DNA of 64,000 bases, from the NCBI RefSeq assembly GCF_051131155.1, contig NZ_CP159508.1, forward strand, positions 2,666,001 through 2,730,000, read 5' to 3'. Source of the stretch: Pseudanabaena minima (GTDB lineage: Bacteria > Cyanobacteriota > Cyanobacteriia > Pseudanabaenales > Pseudanabaenaceae). This document shows positions 9,551 to 18,324 of the stretch, one piece after another. The notes under the pieces were generated by a model that was given only the letters and a program-made list of their open reading frames with translations, was not told the DNA's origin and ran no database searches. Both the position numbers and the translations under genes were made by a program. Positions within the stretch are counted from its first letter, which is position 1. The number at the start of each line of letters is the position of its first letter.

Positions 9551-10039
9551 TTATAAGACAGATTGAGATGGTAAAATACTGCTAGCTGCTCCCGCTAGAG
9601 AAGTACCACACCAAGGACATACTAAGGTAATTCGCTCATACGGCGAAATTTTGGCACATTTTAAATTGGGGCATTGCAATCCATATACATGATCAGAATT
9701 GTGAGAAATAGGTGCTTGACTTGGTAGATCAATTTCAATATTTGTGACTTGTAATATTTGTTGACCTAAAGCGATCGCACTATTAGTTTTTAATTCAATT
9801 TCCCCACTCAATAAACGTTGACCATCAACTACTGGAGGATTAGACTCACGCATATTTCTTATCCAAAAGCTCTGTTTTTGGGGATCGAAATAAATCACCA
9901 CATGTAACCCTGAAACGGTGGGATGCATCAAAACTAAATCGCATCGAGCAGGATCGCGCCCAATTCGAGTCATTGTCAGACTAATCCTATAACTTTTGGT
10001 AATTCCTGCTTCTATCCAAGCCAAAGTTAGTTCTGACAT
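9551..10039 (-). CDS. FHA domain protein with C-terminal zinc ribbon
   Basis: About 162 residues. The N-terminal ~105 form an FHA domain (RIGRDPARCDLVL, PTVSGLHVVI, PVVDGQRL). The C-terminus carries four cysteines as CPNLKC then CPWC, a zinc-ribbon pattern. FHA domains bind phosphothreonine, so this is probably an adaptor in Ser/Thr kinase signalling. First gene of a pair with the FHA-flavoprotein. ATG 10039 is preferred; GTG 10045 is two codons upstream. Confidence 0.8.
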   Translation of the reverse strand: MSELTLAWIEAGITKSYRISLTMTRIGRDPARCDLVLMHPTVSGLHVVIYFDPQKQSFWIRNMRESNPPVVDGQRLLSGEIELKTNSAIALGQQILQVTNIEIDLPSQAPISHNSDHVYGLQCPNLKCAKISPYERITLVCPWCGTSLAGAASSILPSQSVL

Positions 10040-10108
10040 AATCACTTGCCAAGCTGTGTGATTTCAAATATATAGCAATCTTCAAGTTTTTTGTGAGAGC
10101 TAGCAAAT

Positions 10109-10227
10109 GGGGCAATCACGGGGGGATTTCTCCTACCCGTAAATTTTAGATCTCGTAGGGGCTGCGCCCCCGTGCCAGCCCTAGACTTATGACATCGCTG
10201 GAATTCCTTCCACGTAACATCAGTTAT
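10109..10227. repeat. Partial copy of MITE-like dispersed repeat
   Basis: This stretch aligns with 20636-20754: a GGGGCAA.CACGGGGG start, the block GTAGGGGCTRCGCCCCCGTG, then GCCAGCCCT and a right end AATTCCTTCCACGTAACATC-AGTTAT. The left terminal repeat of the complete copy is not found here, so this copy looks truncated. It lies between divergent genes. Confidence 0.8.
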
Positions 10228-10232
10228 GAGAT

Positions 10233-10285
10233 TAAATAGTTGATAAGAGTGCGTCCCTTCGGGACGCACTCTTATCAACTATTTA
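10233..10285. repeat. Long palindrome, CCCTTCGGG core
   Basis: Perfect 25-bp stem with loop TTC, abutting the MITE copy and ending 10 bases before the ATG of the next plus-strand gene, so it would lie in that gene's leader. Confidence 0.85.
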
Positions 10286-10295
10286 GAATTAAGAT

Positions 10296-10736
10296 ATGAC
10301 TCCTACATTAATCGGAAGATGGCAAACTCGGATCTTACTGTTGGGAACATTGGGAGTACTCGTCACCATTCCCTTTGGCATCAATGGTGATCCGCTCTAT
10401 TTTCAAGTCCTCCTCGCGATCGCCGTTTTAGGATGTATGTGGGATATCGTTTACAATCAGTTGCAAACCCTCCGTTGGGATCATGATTGGTCAGCAATAT
10501 TACAATTAGCCGCAGGAATTTGGGAAGCCTTTTTCTTTTATGTTCCCTTTAAATTTTTGATTAGTAGTATCTTGAAAATTGGCTGGTTGAGTACCGATAT
10601 TCCCCTTGACAAGTTTTTAGTTCACTATTCCTGTATTTGGCTAGTTGTATTTACAGCCTCACAAACGCTCATGCGAGTTATCTTTCCACGTTGGCGATTT
10701 CATGGCGGTGAATGGTTTAAAACTAGAAAGCGCTAA
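10296..10736 (+). CDS. Conserved hypothetical integral membrane protein
   Basis: A 146-residue protein with about four hydrophobic segments (residues ~12-27, 35-55, 62-85, 108-126) and a basic C-terminus ending FKTRKR. I do not recognise a named family. It looks like a small cyanobacterial membrane protein, monocistronic, preceded and followed by palindromes. Function unknown. Confidence 0.7.
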   Translation: MTPTLIGRWQTRILLLGTLGVLVTIPFGINGDPLYFQVLLAIAVLGCMWDIVYNQLQTLRWDHDWSAILQLAAGIWEAFFFYVPFKFLISSILKIGWLSTDIPLDKFLVHYSCIWLVVFTASQTLMRVIFPRWRFHGGEWFKTRKR

Positions 10737-10771
10737 AGATTGCTGCTTCGCAATAATCTTTAGCGCTTTCT
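10725..10771. repeat. Palindrome overlapping a stop codon, GCTTCGC core
   Basis: Seventeen-base outer arms pair perfectly; the inner few bases around GCTTCGC are imperfect. The left arm contains the last codons and stop of the preceding gene. Confidence 0.75.
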
Positions 10772-10776
10772 GCTGT

Positions 10777-10813
10777 AAAAACAAAGGGAACGCGAAGCGT
10801 TCCCTTTGTTTTT
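10777..10813 (+). terminator. Rho-independent terminator-like hairpin
   Basis: A perfect 17-bp stem with GAA loop is followed by TTTTTT. Best candidate terminator for the preceding membrane-protein gene; it also belongs to the GCRAAGC-core palindrome family. Confidence 0.75.
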
Positions 10814-10860
10814 TGTTTAAGCTATTTAGCTGATGTGAAAATCATGCTTATTTGAGAATC

Positions 10861-10951
10861 TAAAAACAGCAACATAGATGTTTCGTTAAGCCCATTTGCA
10901 GCGAGATTTGAACTAACAAGTTTGGATCTCGCTATTTTTTTGCTGTTTTTA
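10861..10951. repeat. Nested inverted repeats in a 310-base gap
   Basis: Outer arms (12 bases, 10861-10872 and 10940-10951) enclose inner arms GCGAGAT/ATCTCGC (10901-10907 and 10926-10932). No coding sequence is seen in the gap 10737-11049 beyond these and the two preceding hairpins. Confidence 0.6.
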
Positions 10952-11049
10952 TAGAGGTTTTGAAAAATATAGCTACTTGGGTAAGCTTATTTATTGCAAG
11001 TTAGTATAGTAACATAAACTGGAAGATCTGGTCAGAAATTTTTGTCTTT

Positions 11050-11640
11050 ATGGATGCCACCCTTATTCGTCAACTTGTATGGCTAGACTACCGATTAGCT
11101 CTGCTGTTTCTTGTTTTTATCCCCTTCGGTTTATTAGTCTGGGCTTTACGAAGTGATAGTGAAGCAATCAAGCGATCGCTACTTTTATATTGGCGCGTTG
11201 CTAGTTTGGTACTGATTACGATTTATTTAGCGATCGGTAGCTTAGGTATATCTTATATATCGGGAATTTTAGCTGCGATTTTAATCGTTCTCGCGCTTTG
11301 GTTTTGGCAAGATCTCAATGAAGATATTGAAGCTTCTCGCAAAAGTCTTACCCCAATTTATTTAGGATGGCGCTGGGCGACAACGATTTACTGCTCTCTA
11401 AGTGCCGTATTTCGCTTACTATTCGCTAATTGTGCATTTATGAATGCTGAGCAATTAAGCGATATTTGCAAAATTTGGTTTGAGCCACCGCTAAGCTTTA
11501 GCACCACATTTCATAATGGTGTACCTGTCGAAAATTTAGCGTTTGCAGGTGCGGTTGGGGGAATTGTTTATATTTTGTATTTATCTGTATTTCTTGCTTT
11601 TAGCCTACCAAAAACAGGTCGAATTGCATTTCGTGACTAG
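11050..11640 (+). CDS. DUF3177-like membrane protein
   Basis: 196 residues with five or six predicted membrane segments (residues ~14-34, 46-64, 66-85, 105-130, 165-190). The N-terminal LVWLDYRLALLF and overall layout match the cyanobacterial DUF3177 family as I remember it. Function unknown. Starts with ATG and is followed by a terminator hairpin. It converges with nadK. Confidence 0.65.
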   Translation: MDATLIRQLVWLDYRLALLFLVFIPFGLLVWALRSDSEAIKRSLLLYWRVASLVLITIYLAIGSLGISYISGILAAILIVLALWFWQDLNEDIEASRKSLTPIYLGWRWATTIYCSLSAVFRLLFANCAFMNAEQLSDICKIWFEPPLSFSTTFHNGVPVENLAFAGAVGGIVYILYLSVFLAFSLPKTGRIAFRD

Positions 11641-11671
11641 TTACAGCGCTTTGCGCTTCAAGCCAAATCAT

Positions 11672-11701
11672 AAAAAAGGGTTGCTTCGCAACCCTTTTTT
11701 T
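11672..11701. terminator. Bidirectional terminator-like hairpin, GCTTCGC core
   Basis: Perfect stem AAAAAAGGGTTGC/GCAACCCTTTTTT with T-runs on both strands, between the convergent DUF3177 gene and nadK. Confidence 0.8.
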
Positions 11702-11729
11702 ACCAGAAGGGGGCGCTTAGCGACCTCTT

Positions 11730-12659
11730 TTAATTTCTATATTGATTGGGATAACGCACCCTTGCACCTGCCCACAGCAACTTTTGCCGCAAAGCTTGAT
11801 AGTAGGAATATTCTTCTCGTAGGACAATAAACTGCGCTTGACATTCTGACATCTGGATATCTACTCTCTGCCCAGGCAAAATTGATGTGGCAATTACGCC
11901 ATCAGTCCATAGCTTTAAACTAAAGTCATCAGTAGACAGCGGCCAAATGCTTACGGTTAATTTGGGCGGAATCACGATCGCTCGACTTGATAAGCTCAAA
12001 GGACAAATTGGTGTAATCGCGATCGCGTGCATTCCTGAATGCACAATTGGTCCATTTGCCGCCACAGTATAAGAAGTTGAACCAGTGGGAGTCGCCACAA
12101 TTAACCCATCACCATGATATTGATCGACCACCTCACCATCAATTTCTAGTTCTAGAGCCGCCGTGACCATGCGATCGGGAGAAGCTGGCTTTACACACAT
12201 CTCATTGAGACATAAAAAGGGACCACAGGGCTGACCTAGTCGAGTGCCTAAGCCCTCATCAACTGTTACCACTTTTGCTTCTAACATCATTCGTCGCTCA
12301 ATCGCAAAGCGATCGGATAAAAGCCGTTGCCAGATTTCTACAGTATTTTCACATTCCTCAATTGAGTGGGTGAGAAATCCCAAATGCCCCCCAACATTAA
12401 TCGCTAAAATCGGAACCTCGAGTCTTGCCAAATATCTGGCTGCACCTAAAGTTGCACCATCTCCACCCAAGACAATCGCAAGATCAATATCTTGGTGCAT
12501 CGATTCGAGGAATACAGGATAGGGATTATCATTTGCGCCTGTTGGACCAATTAATACCTTGACCCCAAGATTTTCTAACTCACCACTACATCGCTCAGCC
12601 CACAGTTTGCCAATTTGACTACCCGACTTATAGGCAATGATTGCTTTACTAATCTTCAC
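11730..12659 (-). CDS. nadK: NAD(+) kinase
   Basis: 309 residues, the normal length. It phosphorylates NAD to NADP with ATP, which in a phototroph sets the NADP pool used by photosynthetic electron transport. Diagnostic motifs are LGGDGATLGAARYL (catalytic Asp of GGDG), INVGGHLGFLT and the long block GDGLIVATPTGSTSY. Cytosolic and monocistronic. Cyanobacteria often have two nadK genes; I cannot tell which paralogue this is. Confidence 0.95.
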   Translation of the reverse strand: MKISKAIIAYKSGSQIGKLWAERCSGELENLGVKVLIGPTGANDNPYPVFLESMHQDIDLAIVLGGDGATLGAARYLARLEVPILAINVGGHLGFLTHSIEECENTVEIWQRLLSDRFAIERRMMLEAKVVTVDEGLGTRLGQPCGPFLCLNEMCVKPASPDRMVTAALELEIDGEVVDQYHGDGLIVATPTGSTSYTVAANGPIVHSGMHAIAITPICPLSLSSRAIVIPPKLTVSIWPLSTDDFSLKLWTDGVIATSILPGQRVDIQMSECQAQFIVLREEYSYYQALRQKLLWAGARVRYPNQYRN

Positions 12660-12716
12660 AGGTTCCCCTCAAATTGGGATTATATGGTTGGCAAACTTCA
12701 CTCTAAACATCTTGAA

Positions 12717-12759
12717 CCAAAACCTGTGGCTCAGGGATATCCTGAGCCACAGGTTTTGG
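12717..12759. repeat. Long palindrome
   Basis: Nineteen-base arms pair perfectly around GATAT. It lies between divergent genes (nadK minus, coiled-coil protein plus), so it is not an obvious terminator. Confidence 0.8.
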
Positions 12760-12841
12760 CTTTTATATTTAATTGCACTTAGCTACTTAACTTAATTCTA
12801 AATCTCTATGTCAACTCTTTATTTAATGTGAGTTGTATATA

Positions 12842-12876
12842 GCCATTTGCGGCGTGCAAAGCATGACGCAAATGGC
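12842..12876. repeat. Palindrome with GTGCAAAGCAT centre
   Basis: Ten-base arms GCCATTTGCG/CGCAAATGGC enclose a centre containing GCAAAGC. It directly abuts the next palindrome. Confidence 0.7.
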
Positions 12877-12918
12877 AGAAAATGGTAAGAATTGCTAGCA
12901 ATTCTTACCATTTTCTGC
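12875..12918. repeat. Perfect palindrome, related to one at 63244
   Basis: Forty-four bases, fully self-complementary around GCTAGC. The arms (CAGAAAATGGTAAGAATTGC) differ from the palindrome at 63244 at paired positions: T-A becomes C-G twice while pairing is kept. Confidence 0.85.
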
Positions 12919-12946
12919 ATTCATCTCTATAGCTGCGGTCACTTAA

Positions 12947-13001
12947 AAAAGCTAATAAGAGAAGAGCGGCGCTTTGCGCCGCTCTTCTCTTATTAGCTTT
13001 T
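12947..13001. repeat. Long palindrome, GCTTTGC core
   Basis: A perfect 26-bp stem with loop TTT, third hairpin in the ~500-base gap between nadK and the coiled-coil gene. The rest of 12660-13158 shows no gene. Confidence 0.85.
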
Positions 13002-13158
13002 GCAGATGGCGGAATATGTCTCTTTTGGGATCAGTTTTGATCAGTATTGTCGTAATTGTTATGAATATTTTTCAATTCATGAAAATTAATGATACAAAAA
13101 ACAAATTTTTGAGCTAAGATTTGACACTAGGTAAAATTCTTGGTGTGAAGGGTAAGTC

Positions 13159-14226
13159 ATGAGTCAGGCAGGATTTGGCGATTCATCATCACAAGAGAGC
13201 ATTAGTCCATCAATGCCAGAGCCGCAAACCCCGCTTCAGAGTGTATCTCCGAATGTAATCGGTGAGCCAACAACTCTGTTCAACGCCTTGCCCAGACAAG
13301 TCTTAGAGCAAGAGCTACAGTTTTGCAATGAGCGTAGTCAGCAAGCGCAGGTTTTGTTACGTCAGGCTCAAGAGCAACTGCAACTGTCGCAGCTAGTCAT
13401 CCAAAGACAGGAAACCCTCACCCAAACTCTGCAATCACGTATCGACCAACTGGAACGTGAGCTGCAAGATGTGCATACTAATTGTGATGAATTGCGCGAT
13501 CGCCTCAAGCGTCAACAACACCACACCTCACAACTAAAAGCAGCCCTCGAACGTTGCCTCGACACCTCCACACCTGCACCTAATGACATGGCACTTTCGG
13601 CTTTAGAGTCTTGGTCGATCGCCAAACTTGCTGATGAAAAGATTACTCCCGTTGAGGCAACCAATGATTCTCCCATGCAGAATGTGGTCAAAATCGTACC
13701 TGCACCTCAACCAATTGAGCTAGAGCCACCTCAAGAACTCAAGCCATTTGTTTCAGAATCAGAATCGTCTGAAGTAATTGAGGAACCTCTACAATTATCC
13801 ATGCCTGCTAAAAACCAACCAATTTCGCCGTTGATTGTAAGACCACATAAAGCCTCGCAAGGTTCTCCGATCGCCCCTAACTTACCACCGTTACAGGTTG
13901 TGACCGAGCCAAAGGAACAATCTATGGTTAATTGGCGCATTGAGAAACAGCCCGATCAACAGGCGATTGCTGCGATCGGTAAACATACGCCCATCGACGA
14001 ATCAGCTAATTCCTTGATTGCTTCAAGCTCTGCTGTAACGAACTCAACAATGGCTTCTACTGTTGCCACGCCTAAGTTTATGCAAGCCTTGTATGGTAAT
14101 AGTTCTGTTAATGACGCAAGAGAAGAAGATACTCAGCTAGCGATCGCTAATGCTAACCCTCGTAAAGCAGTGACTTCTCTTGCGGCTGTACAACTTCCTC
14201 AGTTCCCCCCTCTGCCACGCCGATGA
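13159..14226 (+). CDS. Coiled-coil, proline/serine-rich protein of unknown function
   Basis: 355 residues. A low-complexity N-terminus (Ser, Gln, Pro) is followed by a strong coiled coil at ~50-130 (LEQELQFCNERSQQAQ, LERELQDV, LRDRLKRQQ), then a long disordered Pro/Ala/Ser-rich region to the end. No signal peptide or membrane segment. The last four bases overlap the ruvA start, so the two are probably translationally coupled; a structural or scaffolding role is only a guess. Confidence 0.75.
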   Translation: MSQAGFGDSSSQESISPSMPEPQTPLQSVSPNVIGEPTTLFNALPRQVLEQELQFCNERSQQAQVLLRQAQEQLQLSQLVIQRQETLTQTLQSRIDQLERELQDVHTNCDELRDRLKRQQHHTSQLKAALERCLDTSTPAPNDMALSALESWSIAKLADEKITPVEATNDSPMQNVVKIVPAPQPIELEPPQELKPFVSESESSEVIEEPLQLSMPAKNQPISPLIVRPHKASQGSPIAPNLPPLQVVTEPKEQSMVNWRIEKQPDQQAIAAIGKHTPIDESANSLIASSSAVTNSTMASTVATPKFMQALYGNSSVNDAREEDTQLAIANANPRKAVTSLAAVQLPQFPPLPRR

Positions 14227-14867
14227 TTGGTTTCCTGCGTGGTGCGATCGCGGCTTGTAAAGCATCGGATAGTTCTCGAAAAAATACGCCTTCCTATTGG
14301 CTCACCCTTGATGTTCAGGGTGTAGGTTACGATATCCAAATCACGGCTAGCACTGCGAATAAGTTGCCACTCGTGGGAGAAGAGACGCAAATATTTACGC
14401 ATCTCATCATCCGCGAAGATCAAATGACATTGTTTGGTTTTCCTACTCTTGCTGAGCGTGAACTATTTCGCCAATTAATTAGCGTTTCAGGAATCGGCAC
14501 TCAAGTTGGTTTGGCTCTATTAAACAGTTTAGGAATTCAAGACCTCGTTAAAGCGATCGTTTCAGGAAATACTAGAGTATTGAGTCTAACCCCAGGGGTG
14601 GGGACTAAGACTGCTGAGAGACTTGCCCTAGAACTCAAAACCAAACTTGCTGATGGTCGCTTAGCTCAAGTTGGGGCAACGCGAGCGCTAGGCAATACTT
14701 TAAGTGTGGCTCTACAGGAAGAGTTAGAAATGACTTTGCTAGCTTTAGGCTATACACCCACCGAAATTAGTAATGCTCTCAATGCGATCGCCAGTTTACC
14801 GATTCTTGCTAAAACTCAAGATATCGAAGCATGGATTAAAGAAGCGATTGCGTGGTTATCTCGATAA
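14223..14867 (+). CDS. ruvA: Holliday junction branch migration protein RuvA
   Basis: 214 residues, close to the usual 190-210. RuvA binds four-way junctions as a tetramer and loads the RuvB motor. An N-terminal OB fold (MIGFLRGAI, VGYDIQITAS, LIIREDQMTLFGF), tandem helix-hairpin-helix motifs (LLNSLGIQDLV, LSLTPGVGTKTAERLALELK) and a C-terminal RuvB-binding domain (LLALGYTPTEISNAL) are visible. ATG overlaps the stop region of the upstream coiled-coil gene. Confidence 0.95.
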   Translation: MIGFLRGAIAACKASDSSRKNTPSYWLTLDVQGVGYDIQITASTANKLPLVGEETQIFTHLIIREDQMTLFGFPTLAERELFRQLISVSGIGTQVGLALLNSLGIQDLVKAIVSGNTRVLSLTPGVGTKTAERLALELKTKLADGRLAQVGATRALGNTLSVALQEELEMTLLALGYTPTEISNALNAIASLPILAKTQDIEAWIKEAIAWLSR

Positions 14868-14870
14868 AGA

Positions 14871-14911
14871 TAACAAGTCAAGGCGGAGCTTCGCGCCGCC
14901 TTGACTTGTTA
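14871..14911. terminator. Palindrome between convergent genes, GCTTCGC core
   Basis: Sixteen-base arms, TAACAAGTCAAGGCGG and its complement, lie between ruvA and the minus-strand metallophosphoesterase. Probably terminates both; no strong T-run. Confidence 0.65.
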
Positions 14912-14916
14912 AAATA

Positions 14917-15756
14917 CTATTTCAAAAACCACTCGAAATAACTAATTTCAGGTACTGTACCAATTCTTAGTGGTAATACTGATATTCCTAATCCTTTTGA
15001 TACATATACATCAATTGAATTTGTCTGATACCAACCACTAACATAATTGCCACTACGTGGTGGGCGCAAAGGTGCAAAGCCAAATAATGATATTTGACCA
15101 CCATGAGTATGCCCAGCGAGCATATATTGTGGTTTATACTCTGCTAATACTTTCAATTCATCGGTAGATACTTCATCTATATAAAGTGGGGAATGGGAGA
15201 GTAATAAATGATTAGGATGAGGTTTGATATTTTGAAGTGATTTAGTTAAGCTAGGTTTACCAACTAAATCATCGACTCCCGTGATCAATAGGCTCTGATT
15301 ACCTTTTTGATACAAAGTGCTTTCATTAACCAATAAACGACAATTATAGTTATTGTATATTTTGGTTAAAGTTGCTAAATCAACTTTTGACTTGTATTCC
15401 CAGTTCCCAAGAATTGCATATTTGGCAATTTTGCGATCAAGAAGAGATAAGAAGCGATCATATCCATTAATTTGGTCAGCTTTATCGATAGAATCTCCAG
15501 TCAACACAACAATATCTGGATGTAGTTGATTTACCTGTTCTATAATTTGCTGAGTACGGTGATTAAATTTTTTTAGATGGAGATCGCTAATTTGAACAAT
15601 TTTTAAACTACCTTGATTAGTGGCAGTTTCTGCGTTGAGACGATGTCTTGAAACCACAAGAAGATTTGGCTCGATACTAAAAGCATAGATAGCCAGTAGG
15701 GCTAAGAATGTAATGATAAAGAGCAGGATATATCGTTTTTTCCTTATTTTCCACAT
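14917..15756 (-). CDS. Membrane-anchored calcineurin-like metallophosphoesterase (YkuE type)
   Basis: 279 residues. One N-terminal membrane anchor (residues ~8-26) after a basic KIRKKR start, then the dimetal phosphoesterase core: ISDLHL (metal site 1), VVLTGDSID, ILGNWEY (Asn of GNHE replaced context), LLLSHSP and LAGHTHGGQI. Members of the YkuE group act on phosphorylated envelope molecules. The active site would face outward. The conserved GN[HD]E reads GNWE, so His is Trp at that position, as in some family members. Confidence 0.85.
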   Translation of the reverse strand: MWKIRKKRYILLFIITFLALLAIYAFSIEPNLLVVSRHRLNAETATNQGSLKIVQISDLHLKKFNHRTQQIIEQVNQLHPDIVVLTGDSIDKADQINGYDRFLSLLDRKIAKYAILGNWEYKSKVDLATLTKIYNNYNCRLLVNESTLYQKGNQSLLITGVDDLVGKPSLTKSLQNIKPHPNHLLLSHSPLYIDEVSTDELKVLAEYKPQYMLAGHTHGGQISLFGFAPLRPPRSGNYVSGWYQTNSIDVYVSKGLGISVLPLRIGTVPEISYFEWFLK

Positions 15757-15794
15757 TAGATTATCTTATGGTCATAGGCACTGGTCAGTTAGAC

Positions 15795-15830
15795 CAATTC
15801 ACAAAAGTGTCAATACAGTTTTGTGAATTG
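15795..15830. repeat. Palindrome, module 1 of a composite repeat
   Basis: Arms CAATTCACAAAA/TTTTGTGAATTG. The same module and the following AAACCT.GTAAA spacer recur at 41491, in the same order with further palindromes behind. Confidence 0.75.
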
Positions 15831-15882
15831 AAAATAAAACCTAGTAAATATTTTATAGCTGTTGCCATTCTTGTTAGGACAT

Positions 15883-15937
15883 AAAACCCAAATAGTTTGA
15901 TGCAGTAATTCTTGCTACCTCAAACTATTTGGGTTTT
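15883..15937. repeat. Palindrome, module 2 of a composite repeat
   Basis: Eighteen-base arms (AAAACCCAAATAGTTTGA and complement) with a 19-base centre. Lies in the 440-base gap 15757-16199, which holds four palindromes and no gene. Confidence 0.75.
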
Positions 15938-15969
15938 GATTTGTCTTGATACAGGTGGCTATAGGTATA

Positions 15970-16002
15970 AAAACACAAAACAAATATGCCATTTTGTGTT
16001 TT
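15970..16002. repeat. Palindrome, module 3 of a composite repeat
   Basis: Arms AAAACACAAAA/TTTTGTGTTTT around ATATGCCA, flanked by GGTATAAA and TTGGCATTA as at 41615. Confidence 0.7.
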
Positions 16003-16070
16003 GGCATTAACGGGATATCTGTGATGAAATATCTGGTTCATATTGATCAAGTAAACCATAAGAGATTTTT

Positions 16071-16097
16071 TAAAAGTGTTGTGAAGTAACACTTTTA
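16071..16097. repeat. Palindrome, TAAAAGTGTT arms
   Basis: Ten-base arms around GTGAAGT. The arms match those of the palindromes at 4915 and 7339. Confidence 0.7.
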
Positions 16098-16199
16098 CTT
16101 AAAGTTGATGAACCTTACTCAGCAATATCTATAGTTATTAAAACTAGCGATCGCTATAAACGCTATAAAATATTGCAGCAAGTAGATAATTAATTTCCT

Positions 16200-17336
16200 A
16201 TGGCAATCAAACGGCGGCAATTATTGATATTAGGTGGATTAGCAATTGGTGCTGGAATTGGTGGTGCGGCAGTTTCAGGGATTTTGAGCCGTCAGTCTAG
16301 CGCGATCGCTCCTACAGATCCCAAAGCTCCTATAACCAATAATCCTAAACCAGCTAAATCTACAGTAACGGTCCAGCGATCACCCAATCCTGCACCTAAA
16401 GGTTTATATGCACCTGCGCGAGGTGACATGCGAATTGTGGTGATTAGCGACCTCAATAGCGCCTATGGTTCCACGGATTATATTGATCAGGTTAAACAGG
16501 CGATCTCCTTTCTGCCAGATTGGGAGCCTGACTTAGTATTATGTGGTGGTGATATGGTGGCTGGACAAAGCAATGATCTGAACGATGGTGAAATTGCGGC
16601 GATGTGGCAAGGTTTTGAGAAGTATATTGGTGCGCCTATTCGTAAGGCGAAACTGCCCTTTGGGTTTACGATTGGCAATCATGATGGATCTGCTTCTGTT
16701 TACAATGGCAAGTTCTCCTTTGAACGCGATCGCAATGCTGCCAAGAAGTATTGGAATAATCCTAAACATAATCCGAATTTGAACTTTGTTGATCGCGCAG
16801 AATTCCCCTTCTATTACACCTTCCAACAGGATGATATTTTTTGTTTAGTGTGGGATGCCTCCACAGCCACGATTCCACCAGAACAATTGCAATGGGCGGA
16901 AAAGAGTCTCAGCAGTGAAGTAGCTCAAAAAGCAAAATTACGGATCGCGATCGGGCATTTACCACTTTATGCGGTTGCTAGGGGAAGAGAGACAGGTGGC
17001 AATTATTTGAATGAAGCCGATCTCCTGAGAGCCTTGTTAGAAAAATATAATGTGCATACCTACATCAGTGGACATCATCACGCTTACTATCCTGCTCATA
17101 AAGGTAAATTGGAACTGCTCCATACAGGAGTATTGGGCGATGGACCTCGTCGTTTGTTGAGTGGCGATCTAGCACCAAATCGCACTGTGACTGTAATCGA
17201 TATTAAGGTAGAAACGTCAGAAACGATTTACACAACTTACGATATGGATACGCTGAAAGTTGTCGATCTAAGTACGTTGCCGCGCTATATTGACGCTCCC
17301 AACGGTCGGATTACCCGCCGCGATATCGAGATTTAG
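16200..17336 (+). CDS. Exported metallophosphoesterase, Tat-like signal
   Basis: 378 residues. The N-terminus KRRQLLILGGLAIGAG resembles a twin-arginine signal with a hydrophobic core, followed by a Pro/Ala-rich linker. The calcineurin-like fold shows VVISDLN (first metal motif with Asn for His), LVLCGGDMV, GNHDGSA, IGHLPLY and SGHHHAY. Likely a periplasmic or lipid-facing phosphohydrolase; substrate unknown. Unrelated in detail to the phosphoesterase at 14917. Confidence 0.85.
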   Translation: MAIKRRQLLILGGLAIGAGIGGAAVSGILSRQSSAIAPTDPKAPITNNPKPAKSTVTVQRSPNPAPKGLYAPARGDMRIVVISDLNSAYGSTDYIDQVKQAISFLPDWEPDLVLCGGDMVAGQSNDLNDGEIAAMWQGFEKYIGAPIRKAKLPFGFTIGNHDGSASVYNGKFSFERDRNAAKKYWNNPKHNPNLNFVDRAEFPFYYTFQQDDIFCLVWDASTATIPPEQLQWAEKSLSSEVAQKAKLRIAIGHLPLYAVARGRETGGNYLNEADLLRALLEKYNVHTYISGHHHAYYPAHKGKLELLHTGVLGDGPRRLLSGDLAPNRTVTVIDIKVETSETIYTTYDMDTLKVVDLSTLPRYIDAPNGRITRRDIEI

Positions 17337-17496
17337 TAGCACGCGGCAAATCTGCGTACTAATTCCTTAGATTGGGAACACAGTATATTGTCGTTGCTGA
17401 AAATGAAACCGTGCTGAATCCTATTTAATTCAGGTGATATCTTCAAAATAGAAGAAATAAAAATATCATGAAACAAAGGTTCGTAAGGATAAGCAT

Positions 17497-18228
17497 ATGC
17501 GTCACTTAACTACATTCGTTCTCAGTCTTGCTTTTTGTATTCCTTCGGTAGCAGCGATCGCTCCTTCTGCAAAAGCACAAGAAACTTCCACAAAATATTC
17601 TGAAGTCAAAAATGAGCGGGTTATCACAGTTACAGGACGTGGTGAACGCTCTGTTAAAACCACTAAGGCTCGTATTCAGCTAGGGGTAAATGTGGAAGGA
17701 AAAACCGCGATCGCTGTTCAAGAGGAGGTTGCTCGTCAAGCTAATAGCATCGTTTCACGCTTACAACAGTTAAATGTTGAGAAGTTGCAGACTACCAGTA
17801 TTCAACTCAGTCCTAAGTATACCTATGAAAATAATCGCCAACGTCAAGATGGTTTCACTGGACAAACCAGTGTCAGTTTCTTGGTGAACCTTGATCAAGC
17901 TGGCGCAGTTCTTGATGCGGCGGTTAATTCGGGGGCAAATCAAGTTGAGCAGATTAGCTTTATTGCTAGTGATGTAGAATTAAATGCTGCCAAGCAACTC
18001 GCGCTCCAAGATGCAATCAAAGATGCTCAAACTCAATCGAATACGGTATTGAGTGCCTTAGGTTTTACACCCAAAAACATTAAGACGATCAACATTAGTG
18101 ATTCGGCGATCGCCTATCCAGTTGCACAGCCACGAGCTTCATTTGCCAAGGATGCGGCTAGCTCCATCCCGATTTTAGGTGGTGAGCAGAAAGTCGAAGC
18201 TTCAGTCACTTTGCAAATTACTTATTAA
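17497..18228 (+). CDS. SIMPL domain protein (DUF541), exported
   Basis: 243 residues. Residues 1-27 form a signal peptide ending at AKAQE. The rest is one SIMPL/DUF541 domain: ITVTGRGERSVK at the start, a central TTSIQLSPKYTYENN, and a C-terminal repeat of the fold ending VEASVTLQITY. Family members are periplasmic or outer-membrane proteins of poorly known role, some linked to oxidative stress. Monocistronic. Confidence 0.88.
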   Translation: MRHLTTFVLSLAFCIPSVAAIAPSAKAQETSTKYSEVKNERVITVTGRGERSVKTTKARIQLGVNVEGKTAIAVQEEVARQANSIVSRLQQLNVEKLQTTSIQLSPKYTYENNRQRQDGFTGQTSVSFLVNLDQAGAVLDAAVNSGANQVEQISFIASDVELNAAKQLALQDAIKDAQTQSNTVLSALGFTPKNIKTINISDSAIAYPVAQPRASFAKDAASSIPILGGEQKVEASVTLQITY

Positions 18229-18262
18229 ATTGTTGTACCTCCTGCTATGTGGGAGGCACAAT

Positions 18263-18299
18263 ATAAACCGTAGCTCGGCTTTGCCTCGCTACGGTTTAT
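18263..18299. terminator. Palindrome with GGCTTTGCC centre
   Basis: Twelve-base arms ATAAACCGTAGC/GCTACGGTTTAT behind the SIMPL gene and before cobH. Confidence 0.65.
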
Positions 18300-18324
18300 T
18301 ATTAAGATCCTCTTAACCAATTTC

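Noticed and set aside
10042..10278. A 78-codon open frame on the minus strand
   Set aside because: It runs through the dispersed repeat and a palindrome and has no protein-like composition.
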